Shown: piece after piece, positions 1 through 5,480 of the stretch
Layout: the number at the start of each line of letters is the position of its first letter
Position numbering within the stretch: the stretch's first letter is position 1
DNA from: Bryobacteraceae bacterium
GTDB lineage: Bacteria > Acidobacteriota > Terriglobia > Bryobacterales > Bryobacteraceae
DNA length: 5,480 nt
Assembly (NCBI GenBank): GCA_030039005.1
Contig: JASHQT010000626.1
Span: 1-5,480, forward strand
Direction of reading: 5' to 3'
The notes under the pieces: generated by a model
What the model was told of the DNA's origin: nothing
The model's database searches: none
Seen by the model: only the letters and a program-made list of their open reading frames with translations
Translations under genes and position numbers: made by a program

Positions 1-3000
1 CAGCAAAGCATCCAGGTGGAGGCCGCGGCCGAGCAGATCAACACCGAAAATGCCACCGTCGGCGATACGCGCGGCAACGAACAACTGCTCGATATGCCTC
101 TGAACTTCCGCGCCCAAACCACCAGCCCGCTGGCCGCGCTCGCGCTCTCGCCGAGCATCGTTACCGATAGCAACGGCAACATCGAAGTCGGCGGCGCCAC
201 GTATTCGATGACCGGTTATTCGGTGGATGGAATTTCCACCGCCAATGTCTCCGCCAACGGCTCCCTGCAAAATGCCTATCCGTCGTCGGAGAGCCTTTCG
301 GAACTGAAGGTGACGGCCTTCAACAACAGCGCTGAATTCTCCCAGGTAGCCGACGTTACCTTCATCACCAAAAGCGGCACCAATCAGCTTCACGGGAGCC
401 TGTTCGAGTACCTGCAAAACGACGTCCTGGACGCCACCATTCTGAACTTCTCCACCAAAGCGCCGAAGCGCTTCAACACGTTCGGCGGCAGCCTGGGCGG
501 TCCCGTGACGATCCCGCACCTTTACAACGGCCATGACAAGACGTTCTTCTTCGTTGACTACGAAGGCAATCGCCGCCGGACGGCCAGCCCCGAGCAGGAC
601 CTCGTGCCCACACTCGCCGAACGCGAAGGCAACCTCAACGGTCTGCCGATCATCAGCCCAACCACGGGTCAGACAAGCAATGTGCTGATCGATCCCTATA
701 ACGGTTCTCCGTTTCCCAATAACACCATTCCGAAATCCATGCTGAACCCGGTAGCGCTGAATCTGCTGAACGGCTATTACCCGCTGCCCAACGTCAACGG
801 CGGCAGCAGCTACAACTACGAAATCCTCCAGCCCATCCCATCGAATACGAACGGCTTCGACGCCCGGTTGGATCACTACATCACCAGCAACCAGCAAATC
901 TATGCGCGCTTCAGTTGGAAGAACCTGCTCACTGACAGCGGGCAATCCGGACCCGTGAATCCGTTGCTGCCTGATGACATCGATACCGAGCACGACCGCA
1001 GCTTCATCGTGTCCTACAACTACACCATCAGTCCGAAAATGGTGAACGAGTTTCGCTTCGGTTTCACCACCAGTTTGATTAATCAGGATTTCCCCATTCA
1101 GGGCGCGGAGGCGGACGATTCGCTCGGCCTCACGGGCATCAGCTTCGCCAACCACCCCACTACCGGCGCTTTCCCCACCTTCAATTTTTCGGACGGTACG
1201 GGCTTCACGCCGATCGGCCGCGATAAGGACGGACCGGGCGCGTCGAAGACCTATCAATGGACCGATAATCTCAGCCGCACCATGGGCAAACACACGCTAC
1301 GCATTGGCTTGGATGTTCGGCACGTCTTCTATGAAACCGTCGTCCGCTGGGGCCAATCCGACGATTTCGGAGCGTTCACGTTTAACCAGGGCGTCTTCAC
1401 CGGCAGCTCTTTCGGCGATTTCCTGCTCGGCGCGCCCAACACTTCCTTCATTGTCGAGAGCAGCCCCAACACCAACGAACCCAGCGTTCAATGGGGGACC
1501 TATCTTCAGGATCAATGGCAGGTCAACGACCGGCTCACGCTGAACTTCGGCCTGCGCTGGGAACTGCTGCCCGAATTCACGGAAAATCAGGGCGATATCG
1601 CCAATTTCCTTCCCATCAACGGCGGCGAGGTGGTGGTACCGAACATTCTCTTGGATAAAACGGTTCCCTCCAGCCCGCTGCTCGAGGCCAACTACAACGC
1701 TTTTCTGGTTTCGTTTAACGCCTGCAGTCTCCCAAATCGAAATATGTCGCTTCCTTGCACGAACGTGGTAACCGCGAGCCAGGCCGGCCTGTCGCAGAGC
1801 TTGCGCAACACCTATTGGGGCGATTACGATCCGCGCATCGGCATCGCGTTCCGCCCCTTCCGCGACAACAAGACCGTCTTTCGCGCCGGGTTTGGCATCT
1901 TCACCCAGACTCCCTTAGGCCAGTTGGCGTACGATTTCATCGGCATCCCCCTGGGAGCGCCCTACACCTACTCAAATAACAACAATGGTGTTCCGCTGTT
2001 CACTTTCCCGCAAACGTCTCCGACCAATCAGGCTTTGCAATACGGCGGGACCGGCTTCTACGACGGCATGAGCCCGAACTTCAAGGACCCGCAAACCGCG
2101 CAGTGGAACGTCACCATCGAACGCCAACTCACCTCCGCGCTGGCGGCGCGAATCACTTACTCGGGAATGAACTCCTACCGGATGAGCGTGAAGGAGGATT
2201 ACAACGCCATCCCACCCAGCTCGCAGCCCTACGTGCCGAGTCCCTACGTCGACCCGCGCGCGCCCTACCAGAACTGGGACGAGATCAACTACAGCGCCAA
2301 CGCCGGCTTTCAGAACTACCAGGGTTTGACTCTGGAGGCGACGCAACGGCTCTCCCACGGACTGTACTTTCAGGCCAACTATACCTGGGCGCACAATATC
2401 AGCAACGCGCAAGGCGACGCTCCCAACGGCTTTAGCTCGGAGAACATCTTGTTCATGCCGTCCTACGATCAATTCGATCTGCGGGCGGCGCGCGGAAACG
2501 TGGCCGGCATGCCCCGGCAGCGGTTCTTACTGACCGGCACGTATGAGCTGCCCTACGGCACCGGACGCGAGTGGTCCAGCAAGAATCGATTCGTGAACGG
2601 TGCGCTGGGGGGCTGGAACATCAATACTGTCACGCTGATTCAAACCGGACCGTACATGACACCCACCATCAGCCCGACGCTCGATCAGTCCAACACCGGC
2701 ATTGTAAGCCGAGGCGGCATCACCGCACGGCCCGACGCGGTCGGCAATCCTTATTCGGGCGTCAGCGGGGATGAGGTGTGGAACCTGAACGCTTTCGCTC
2801 CTACTCCCGCCGGAGCCGGACGCATCGGCGACGCGGGCGTCGGGATCCTGGAAGCGCCGGGCACCATCTCGGTCTCGGCCGGGTTATCGAAGACTTTCTC
2901 GGTTCGGGAGCGCCTGAGATTTCGTTTCGAATGCACGTTCACCAACGCTTTGAATCACACGAATTGGGCTCCCCCGGCCGCCGACATCAGCGACCCTTCC

Positions 3001-3084
3001 ACGTTCGGCGTCCTGACGGCGGCGCAAACCGCGGGGCAAGGCGGCAATCGCGTTGGCCAATTGGCGCTGCGTATGGATTTTTGA
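1..3084 (+). CDS. TonB-dependent receptor, Oar-like outer-membrane protein (5' end missing)
   Basis: The frame is open from the first base and ends at TGA 3082-3084, giving 1027 visible residues (numbered here from the first visible codon). It is an outer-membrane beta-barrel receptor of the Oar/CarboxypepD_reg type, expected to import a large substrate with energy from TonB-ExbBD; the substrate cannot be told. Plug-domain hallmarks are present: VDG at residues 75-77, a TKSGTN-LHGS-FEY block at 123-137, FGGSLGGPV at 161-169 and DKTFFFVDYEGNRRR at 179-193. The rest is rich in Asn, Gly, Tyr and alternating hydrophobics, as in barrel strands. It ends in Leu-Arg-Met-Asp-Phe, and the terminal Phe fits the BAM recognition signal of outer-membrane proteins. 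The signal peptide and the usual N-terminal carboxypeptidase-regulatory-like domain must lie upstream of the window. Cys575 and Cys586 are close together, in what may be an extracellular loop. The next gene follows after 30 bases, so cotranscription is possible. Family certain; substrate unknown. Confidence 0.95.
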   Translation, partial: QQSIQVEAAAEQINTENATVGDTRGNEQLLDMPLNFRAQTTSPLAALALSPSIVTDSNGNIEVGGATYSMTGYSVDGISTANVSANGSLQNAYPSSESLSELKVTAFNNSAEFSQVADVTFITKSGTNQLHGSLFEYLQNDVLDATILNFSTKAPKRFNTFGGSLGGPVTIPHLYNGHDKTFFFVDYEGNRRRTASPEQDLVPTLAEREGNLNGLPIISPTTGQTSNVLIDPYNGSPFPNNTIPKSMLNPVALNLLNGYYPLPNVNGGSSYNYEILQPIPSNTNGFDARLDHYITSNQQIYARFSWKNLLTDSGQSGPVNPLLPDDIDTEHDRSFIVSYNYTISPKMVNEFRFGFTTSLINQDFPIQGAEADDSLGLTGISFANHPTTGAFPTFNFSDGTGFTPIGRDKDGPGASKTYQWTDNLSRTMGKHTLRIGLDVRHVFYETVVRWGQSDDFGAFTFNQGVFTGSSFGDFLLGAPNTSFIVESSPNTNEPSVQWGTYLQDQWQVNDRLTLNFGLRWELLPEFTENQGDIANFLPINGGEVVVPNILLDKTVPSSPLLEANYNAFLVSFNACSLPNRNMSLPCTNVVTASQAGLSQSLRNTYWGDYDPRIGIAFRPFRDNKTVFRAGFGIFTQTPLGQLAYDFIGIPLGAPYTYSNNNNGVPLFTFPQTSPTNQALQYGGTGFYDGMSPNFKDPQTAQWNVTIERQLTSALAARITYSGMNSYRMSVKEDYNAIPPSSQPYVPSPYVDPRAPYQNWDEINYSANAGFQNYQGLTLEATQRLSHGLYFQANYTWAHNISNAQGDAPNGFSSENILFMPSYDQFDLRAARGNVAGMPRQRFLLTGTYELPYGTGREWSSKNRFVNGALGGWNINTVTLIQTGPYMTPTISPTLDQSNTGIVSRGGITARPDAVGNPYSGVSGDEVWNLNAFAPTPAGAGRIGDAGVGILEAPGTISVSAGLSKTFSVRERLRFRFECTFTNALNHTNWAPPAADISDPSTFGVLTAAQTAGQGGNRVGQLALRMDF

Positions 3085-3114
3085 AAATTTTTCGACCAAT
3101 CACAAGGAGATCGA

Positions 3115-3621
3115 ATGCCCATTTATCAAAGCATGCAGCGAGTACGTTTCTCGAGCCCCGACGGTTACGAGAAATTCAAGTTGCTGTTCGGCGAAGTGCG
3201 CAATCAACTGAAGACGCTTCCCGGCTTTTTGCACCTCACCTGGTGGGTCCATCCCAAGGACCCTTCCTGGTATAACGAGGTCAGCCTGTGGACCAGTTTC
3301 GAAGCCCTCCGCGAGTGGCACATGAATGGCTACCACAAGCAGGCCAAGGAATGGGCCGTGCGCAGCGGCGCCATCATGGAAGACATTATCACCAATTTCG
3401 AGCTGAAGAACACACGCCTGATCCGCGTGTGCCCCTGCTGCGCTCTCATTACGGACAAAGCCTACGACCTGGCGCATGAGCAAAAGGCGCTCGCCGAGCA
3501 TTGTCCCAAGTGCGGCTTCACGTTCCCCGTAATGCCCGAGACGTCCGATAGCACGGCGGTCTTCCGCGACGTCGATGCGCCCGTCCCCGAACCCGTGCCG
3601 CTGGCCAAAGCCGGCGATTAA
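3115..3621 (+). CDS. ABM-type dimeric alpha/beta-barrel protein with C-terminal zinc ribbon
   Basis: A 168-aa cytoplasmic protein with no signal peptide or membrane segment. Residues 1 to about 97 resemble the antibiotic-biosynthesis-monooxygenase (ABM)/heme-degrading-like ferredoxin fold: an opening strand (QRVRF), a helix, the typical Leu-Pro-Gly-Phe turn (35-38), Trp-rich strands with WYNEVSLWTSFEAL (52-65), then a helix with WHMNGYHKQAKEW (68-80) and a last strand around EDIITNFEL. Residues 106-133 form a probable zinc ribbon: Cys106-Pro-Cys108-Cys109 and Cys130-Pro-Lys-Cys133-Gly. The tail (140-168) is Pro- and Asp-rich and probably disordered. The start is ATG 3115, supported by AAGGAG at 3104-3109 five bases upstream; the in-frame ATG at 3133 has no such site. 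It sits 30 bases after the TonB receptor gene. Enzymatic function is not shown: ABM-fold proteins include oxygenases, heme-degrading enzymes and non-catalytic members. The zinc ribbon suggests metal binding or a partner contact, which is inference. Confidence 0.85.
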   Translation: MPIYQSMQRVRFSSPDGYEKFKLLFGEVRNQLKTLPGFLHLTWWVHPKDPSWYNEVSLWTSFEALREWHMNGYHKQAKEWAVRSGAIMEDIITNFELKNTRLIRVCPCCALITDKAYDLAHEQKALAEHCPKCGFTFPVMPETSDSTAVFRDVDAPVPEPVPLAKAGD

Positions 3622-4028
3622 CTCCGCGGGTTTTCCCGCTTCGGAGCGTAAACCGTCAACACGATTTCCGCTCCAACTGTGGATACAGCTGTCACAGTTG
3701 CCGGCTTGATCCGGAAGTCTCGAACGGGAGAACCGATTTCCGCGTGTACCCCGACGCTGAAGCTGCGGAGCGTGGCCGCATCCCAGATTTTGCGTACCCC
3801 CCTTGGAAGGTCGCCGATCAATTTGCAGAACGCACGGATCGTCGCATCGGCGGAGCGGGCGTTCCCCGCGATTTCCAAGTGCGCGGAGAATTTTCGTCGC
3901 TCGCGCCCCACGAAAAGCACGTGCACCTTGCGCTCGAGACAGTCCACAAGTGGTCTTAGATCGCGTTTCGAATAGACATCGAGGTCGACATTCAGAAAGT
4001 GAGTATTCGATGCGCGGGCGGCCAGCAT
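3618..4028 (-). CDS. Conserved-looking hypothetical protein, 136 aa
   Basis: I do not recognise a named family, though the sequence resembles uncharacterised bacterial proteins I recall. A strand-like FLNVDLDVYS (residues 11-20) leads into a helix DLRPLVDCLE, then HVLFVGRE (36-43), AHLEIAG (49-55), a helical segment with ADATIRAFCKLIGDLP (60-75), RKIWDAATLRSFSVGV (79-94) and a final strand EIVLTVYAP (121-129). The alternating strands and helices suggest a small soluble alpha/beta protein; there is no signal peptide or membrane helix. Start ATG 4028 is the only conventional start in frame near the conserved part, but no clear Shine-Dalgarno precedes it, so the start is uncertain. The frame stays open upstream without ATG or GTG. 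The gene lies 56 bases after brnA on the same strand and may share its transcript. Its TAA (3620-3618) shares bases with the stop of the convergent ABM gene. Overlapping plus-strand frames of up to 98 aa look like shadows. Confidence 0.7.
   Translation of the reverse strand: MLAARASNTHFLNVDLDVYSKRDLRPLVDCLERKVHVLFVGRERRKFSAHLEIAGNARSADATIRAFCKLIGDLPRGVRKIWDAATLRSFSVGVHAEIGSPVRDFRIKPATVTAVSTVGAEIVLTVYAPKRENPRS
3622..3646 (+). terminator. Possible terminator hairpin after the ABM/zinc-ribbon gene
   Basis: GCGGG (3626-3630), loop TTTT, CCCGC (3635-3639) form a perfect 5-bp stem right after the TAA. CTCC (3622-3625) can also pair with GGAG (3643-3646) across a TTC bulge. No T-run follows on the plus strand, so a classical intrinsic terminator is not complete. 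The hairpin lies inside the 3' end of the convergent minus-strand gene, and it could simply be GC-rich coding sequence. Confidence 0.3.
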
Positions 4029-4084
4029 AGACAGCAGCGTACCACCGCCGTAAATGGGTATCGTGCATGGTACTGATCCTGGAC

Positions 4085-4336
4085 CTATTTCGGGCCGATA
4101 GCCCTTTCCAGGGTCAAGCGAATGAAACGCTGATAGGGCACACCTGCGCGAGCGGCGCGTTTGCGCACGGCGTTGTAAAGCTCCTCAGACAATCGCAGGT
4201 TGATGGATCTGTCTTTGGGCTTGATCTCGAAGCGCGTCAACTGTGCGCCGGAAAGGTCGTAATCGGTGAGGTCGGCCTTGTCGACGAAAGCCGCCGCCGC
4301 TCGGTCGGTCTTAAAGGCCGGGATTTTCTTTTTCAA
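4085..4336 (-). CDS. brnA: BrnA-type antitoxin (CopG/RHH-like DNA-binding protein)
   Basis: An 83-aa protein matching the BrnA antitoxin family. The N-terminal part has KKKIPAFKTD followed by AFVDKADLTDYDLSG (residues 16-30), typical of the toxin-binding segment. Residues 42-78 form a ribbon-helix-helix: strand SINLRL, helix EELYNAVRKRAARAG, then the strongly typical VPYQRFIRLTLERA. The protein should neutralise BrnT and repress its own promoter as a dimer or larger assembly. The start is TTG at 4336-4334: it gives the family's usual N-terminus (Met-Lys-Lys-Lys-Ile-Pro), and AAGGAG lies 10 bases upstream at 4352-4347. A longer upstream reading of this frame to 4606 exists but only overlaps the toxin region out of frame. 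The start codon lies inside the last nine codons of the toxin frame, so the two genes overlap by 26 bases. The order toxin then antitoxin is normal for brnTA. The gene is intact although its toxin partner is interrupted. Confidence 0.88.
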   Translation of the reverse strand: MKKKIPAFKTDRAAAAFVDKADLTDYDLSGAQLTRFEIKPKDRSINLRLSEELYNAVRKRAARAGVPYQRFIRLTLERAIGPK

Positions 4337-4616
4337 ACGCTTCGATCTCCTTCTTGTGCATATACCGGGCGCTGATGGGCCGGATGAGCAGCTCCTGGCC
4401 CTTGCGGCGAAATGTGAAGACGATGAACACGCCGCGCCCCTTTTCCGTCCGGCCGATGGCTCGAAAACGTCGTTCGCAATGCGAATGGAGCGCATCCGGG
4501 AGAATGGCAAGCGGGCGAGCAAAAAGATTTTCGATGGCTGAAACGGAAAGCCCATGCTTCTAGCACTTGGCGCGATTGCCCTTGTCCCAGTCGAACCCAT
4601 CGGCACGCACGGCCAT
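4311..4616 (-). pseudogene. brnT: BrnT-type toxin gene interrupted by an in-frame TAG
   Basis: Read from ATG 4616 on the minus strand, the frame gives 18 residues (MAVRADGFDWDKGNRAKC), then TAG at 4562-4560, then in the same frame KHGLSVSAIENLFARPL and on to TAA 4313-4311. With the stop read as one residue the product is 101 aa, a normal BrnT length. Family blocks are all present: FDWD..N..KC at 8-18, KHGLS at 20-24, HSHCERRFRAIGRTEKGRG in the middle, the strand VFIVFTFRRKGQ, and RPISARYMHKKEIEAFE near the end. BrnT is a RelE-fold ribonuclease that cuts RNA and stops growth until bound by BrnA. No ATG or GTG follows the stop early enough to restart a complete domain, so the toxin is probably dead. 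A single change such as CAG to TAG would explain it, and the unbroken frame after the stop suggests a recent event, a sequencing error or readthrough. No Shine-Dalgarno precedes ATG 4616. Confidence 0.82.
4347..4352 (-). promoter_or_regulatory. Shine-Dalgarno for brnA inside the toxin frame
   Basis: AAGGAG on the minus strand, 10 bases before the TTG at 4336. It encodes part of the Lys-Lys-Glu of the toxin C-terminus at the same time. It is the main evidence for choosing the TTG start, since no ATG or GTG is available in frame at this point. Confidence 0.6.
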
Positions 4617-4626
4617 GGTAGCAGGA

Positions 4627-4656
4627 ACGATATGCAATTGTATAGGCAAATGTCAA
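4627..4656 (-). promoter_or_regulatory. Predicted sigma70-type promoter of the brnTA locus
   Basis: On the minus strand a perfect TTGACA (4656-4651) is followed after 18 bases by TATCGT (4632-4627), a 4-of-6 match to TATAAT. Transcription would start near 4620, only about four bases before ATG 4616, so the toxin message would be almost leaderless. This agrees with the lack of a Shine-Dalgarno there. The assignment rests on matches to the general consensus only; acidobacterial promoters may differ. Confidence 0.5.
4631..4644 (-). promoter_or_regulatory. Palindrome between -35 and -10, candidate BrnA operator
   Basis: TATACAATTGCATA on the minus strand is a 14-base inverted repeat centred on CAATTG, with one mismatched pair. 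It fills the spacer and touches the -10 element, where a bound ribbon-helix-helix repressor would block RNA polymerase. BrnA proteins are known to repress their own promoters; that this exact site is the operator is inference. Confidence 0.45.
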
Positions 4657-4746
4657 GCAGGCATCAGCGCTAAACCCTCCCAAATGAACCCCTGGCCCGC
4701 TCCGCTGGCGAAGGCGGGGGATTGACCCCAACGCGCCCCGTTTCAC

Positions 4747-4753
4747 GAGGTGA
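4747..4753 (+). promoter_or_regulatory. Shine-Dalgarno for the small membrane protein
   Basis: GAGGTGA matches seven bases of the anti-Shine-Dalgarno complement. It ends 12 bases before GTG 4766, a rather long spacing. An in-frame TAG at 4754-4756 prevents any earlier start, so GTG 4766 is the first possible start. Confidence 0.45.
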
Positions 4754-4765
4754 TAGCATCACCAT

Positions 4766-5134
4766 GTGATTGGGTTCATCCCCAAGCTGCTGGCGGCGGC
4801 CGGCTTCGGTTTACTTTGCTTCGGAGTGGTATTCGCCTACGACTTCGTGGGATTTTCCGGCTCAACTGGTCCGTCAGCGACGGTCTTATGGTCGGTGGTC
4901 GGCGGCGGATTTGTGCTGGCGGGAATTGGCTCGATGATGGCCGCCTTTCAAATTCCGAGAGACCGGCGAAAGAAACTGGCGTTCGCTTTGTTTGTTTTCG
5001 GGATCGCGGTGGTGGTGCCGGCCGTGTTAATCACGCACGTGGGGCCCCTTTTGTTGCTGCTGGCGGTGCCCGCGCTTTTGCTCAGCGCCATCGTCGGCGC
5101 AACGGCAATCCCATTCTCACGCCTGTGGTCATAA
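4766..5134 (+). CDS. Small integral membrane protein, four predicted helices, unknown function
   Basis: A 122-aa, very hydrophobic protein that I do not recognise. Four membrane segments can be read: about residues 8-25, 39-61, 71-89 and 93-117, the last nearly all Leu, Val, Ala, Pro and Ile. The loop between helices 2 and 3 carries a strongly basic stretch (Pro-Arg-Asp-Arg-Arg-Lys-Lys, 64-70). By the positive-inside rule it lies in the cytoplasm, which puts both termini in the cytoplasm too. No catalytic or metal-binding motif is visible. The start is GTG 4766, preceded by GAGGTGA at 4747-4753. An ATG two bases earlier (4764) is followed at once by TGA and is not usable. The gene is divergent from the brnTA pair across a 149-base gap and lies 35 bases before the cytochrome gene, so the two plus-strand genes may be cotranscribed. 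The regular spacing of the hydrophobic segments makes a real gene likely. Confidence 0.7.
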   Translation: MIGFIPKLLAAAGFGLLCFGVVFAYDFVGFSGSTGPSATVLWSVVGGGFVLAGIGSMMAAFQIPRDRRKKLAFALFVFGIAVVVPAVLITHVGPLLLLLAVPALLLSAIVGATAIPFSRLWS

Positions 5135-5169
5135 GCGCCGGCCCAGGAGCGGGTGCTACACTTTCCCAA

Positions 5170-5480
5170 ATGGCCACTTTGGCCCGCGCCGCCGATTCCG
5201 TCGCGCCTGCCGCCCGAAGCTCGCGGCATTCCGCCATCGTGCGGATCACTCACTGGCTTACCGTGCTCGCCTTCCTCGCGCTGCTTCTCAGCGGAATCGA
5301 AATTCTCATCTCCCATCCGCGCTTCTACTGGGGCGAAACCGGCAACGTGCTAACACCGCCGCTGTTCCAACTTCACATCCCCTCGTCGCGCGATCTGGTC
5401 CCCACCGGATACGGTTACGTGCTCCCAGACCAGAACGGCTGGAGCCGCTACCTGCATTTCGAAGCCGCCTGGCTCGCCGT
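5170..5480 (+). CDS. Cytochrome b561-like membrane subunit of a redox complex (3' end missing)
   Basis: The frame runs from ATG 5170 past the window edge: 103 complete codons plus two bases. It resembles the di-heme b-type cytochrome family that anchors Ni/Fe-hydrogenases, thiosulfate reductases and molybdopterin oxidoreductases in the inner membrane and passes electrons to or from quinone. Evidence: RHSAIVRITHWL (residues 19-30) with His20 and His28, the latter at the usual heme-ligand position entering helix 1 (about 28-48). The conserved-looking segment SHPRFYWGETGNVLTPPLF (48-66) follows, then VPTGYGYVLPDQNGWSRYLHF (77-97) with His96 at the start of helix 2. I recall similar acidobacterial proteins paired with a sulfite-oxidase-like molybdopterin subunit, so such a partner may lie just downstream; this cannot be seen. 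AGGAG at 5145-5149 is 20 bases before the ATG, too far for a normal Shine-Dalgarno, and no closer in-frame start exists upstream; TTG 5179 is an alternative. The shorter frame at 5153-5353 is only a shadow. Confidence 0.85.
   Translation, partial: MATLARAADSVAPAARSSRHSAIVRITHWLTVLAFLALLLSGIEILISHPRFYWGETGNVLTPPLFQLHIPSSRDLVPTGYGYVLPDQNGWSRYLHFEAAWLA

Noticed and set aside
1972..2472. 166-codon minus-strand frame inside the TonB receptor
   Set aside because: It is antisense to an unmistakable receptor gene; its Val/Arg/Gly-rich composition is typical of a high-GC shadow.
2778..3275. 165-codon plus-strand frame spanning the receptor end and the ABM start
   Set aside because: It overlaps two well-supported genes in another frame and its translation is Arg/His-rich without domains.
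3100..4068. Minus-strand open frame of 322 codons across the ABM gene and the hypothetical gene
   Set aside because: Its translation is Arg- and Gly-rich without domain structure, and it runs antisense to a clear gene (3115-3621) and out of frame with the better minus-strand gene (3618-4028). It is a high-GC shadow.
4067..4375. 102-codon plus-strand frame opposite the antitoxin
   Set aside because: It is antisense to brnA, with no family resemblance and no Shine-Dalgarno.
4085..4606. 173-codon reading of the antitoxin frame starting at 4606
   Set aside because: Only the last 83 residues look like BrnA. The upstream part is the toxin region in the wrong frame, with a low-complexity Ser/Arg composition.
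4311..4616. The idea that the toxin break is a frameshift or two separate small genes
   Set aside because: The family blocks before and after the stop are in the same frame with normal spacing, so a nonsense substitution is enough and no indel is needed.
4333..4746. 137-codon minus-strand frame over the toxin region
   Set aside because: The frame that matches BrnT is a different one, interrupted by TAG; this one is its shadow and extends through the promoter.
4948..5316. 122-codon minus-strand frame opposite the membrane protein and the cytochrome
   Set aside because: It is antisense to both plus-strand genes and its composition is unlike a real protein.

Overview
The window looks like a piece of a GC-rich, Gram-negative chromosome, most likely from an Acidobacteriota bacterium of the Solibacter/Bryobacter kind. 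The main reason is the large Oar-like TonB-dependent receptor at the left edge, a family strongly expanded in that phylum. The cytochrome b fragment at the right edge also resembles acidobacterial proteins I recall. This assignment is an inference from family knowledge, with no phylogenetic test behind it.

Layout. Positions 1-3084 (+) hold the 3' part of the outer-membrane receptor: plug region plus beta-barrel, with the N-terminus outside the window. After 30 bases and a good Shine-Dalgarno comes a 168-aa protein (3115-3621, +) that joins an antibiotic-biosynthesis-monooxygenase-type (ABM) alpha/beta domain to a C-terminal Cys-rich zinc ribbon. It ends on a TTAA shared with the stop codon of a convergent gene. 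The minus strand from 4616 to 3618 carries three genes in the same direction: a brnT-type toxin gene, the overlapping brnA-type antitoxin gene, and a conserved-looking 136-aa protein of unknown function. A short intergenic region (4617-4765) contains a sigma70-like promoter with a palindrome for the toxin-antitoxin pair. The plus strand then resumes with a small four-helix membrane protein (4766-5134) and the start of a b-type cytochrome membrane subunit (5170 to the end).

The main discovery is the toxin-antitoxin locus. The toxin is not visible as one open frame, because a TAG codon at 4562-4560 interrupts it after residue 18. The sequence on both sides is in the same frame and matches the BrnT family (FDWD..N..KC, then KHGLS, HS..ERR..IGR, RPISARYMH). 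One base change (for example CAG to TAG) would explain the break. The antitoxin is intact, starts at TTG inside the 3' end of the toxin frame, and has its own Shine-Dalgarno there. The locus therefore reads as a recently silenced toxin with a surviving antitoxin, unless the stop is a sequencing error or is read through.

I see no CRISPR array, RNA gene, insertion sequence or phage gene. Apart from the toxin-antitoxin pair the content is ordinary housekeeping or accessory material, and I do not see a clearly new multi-gene system.
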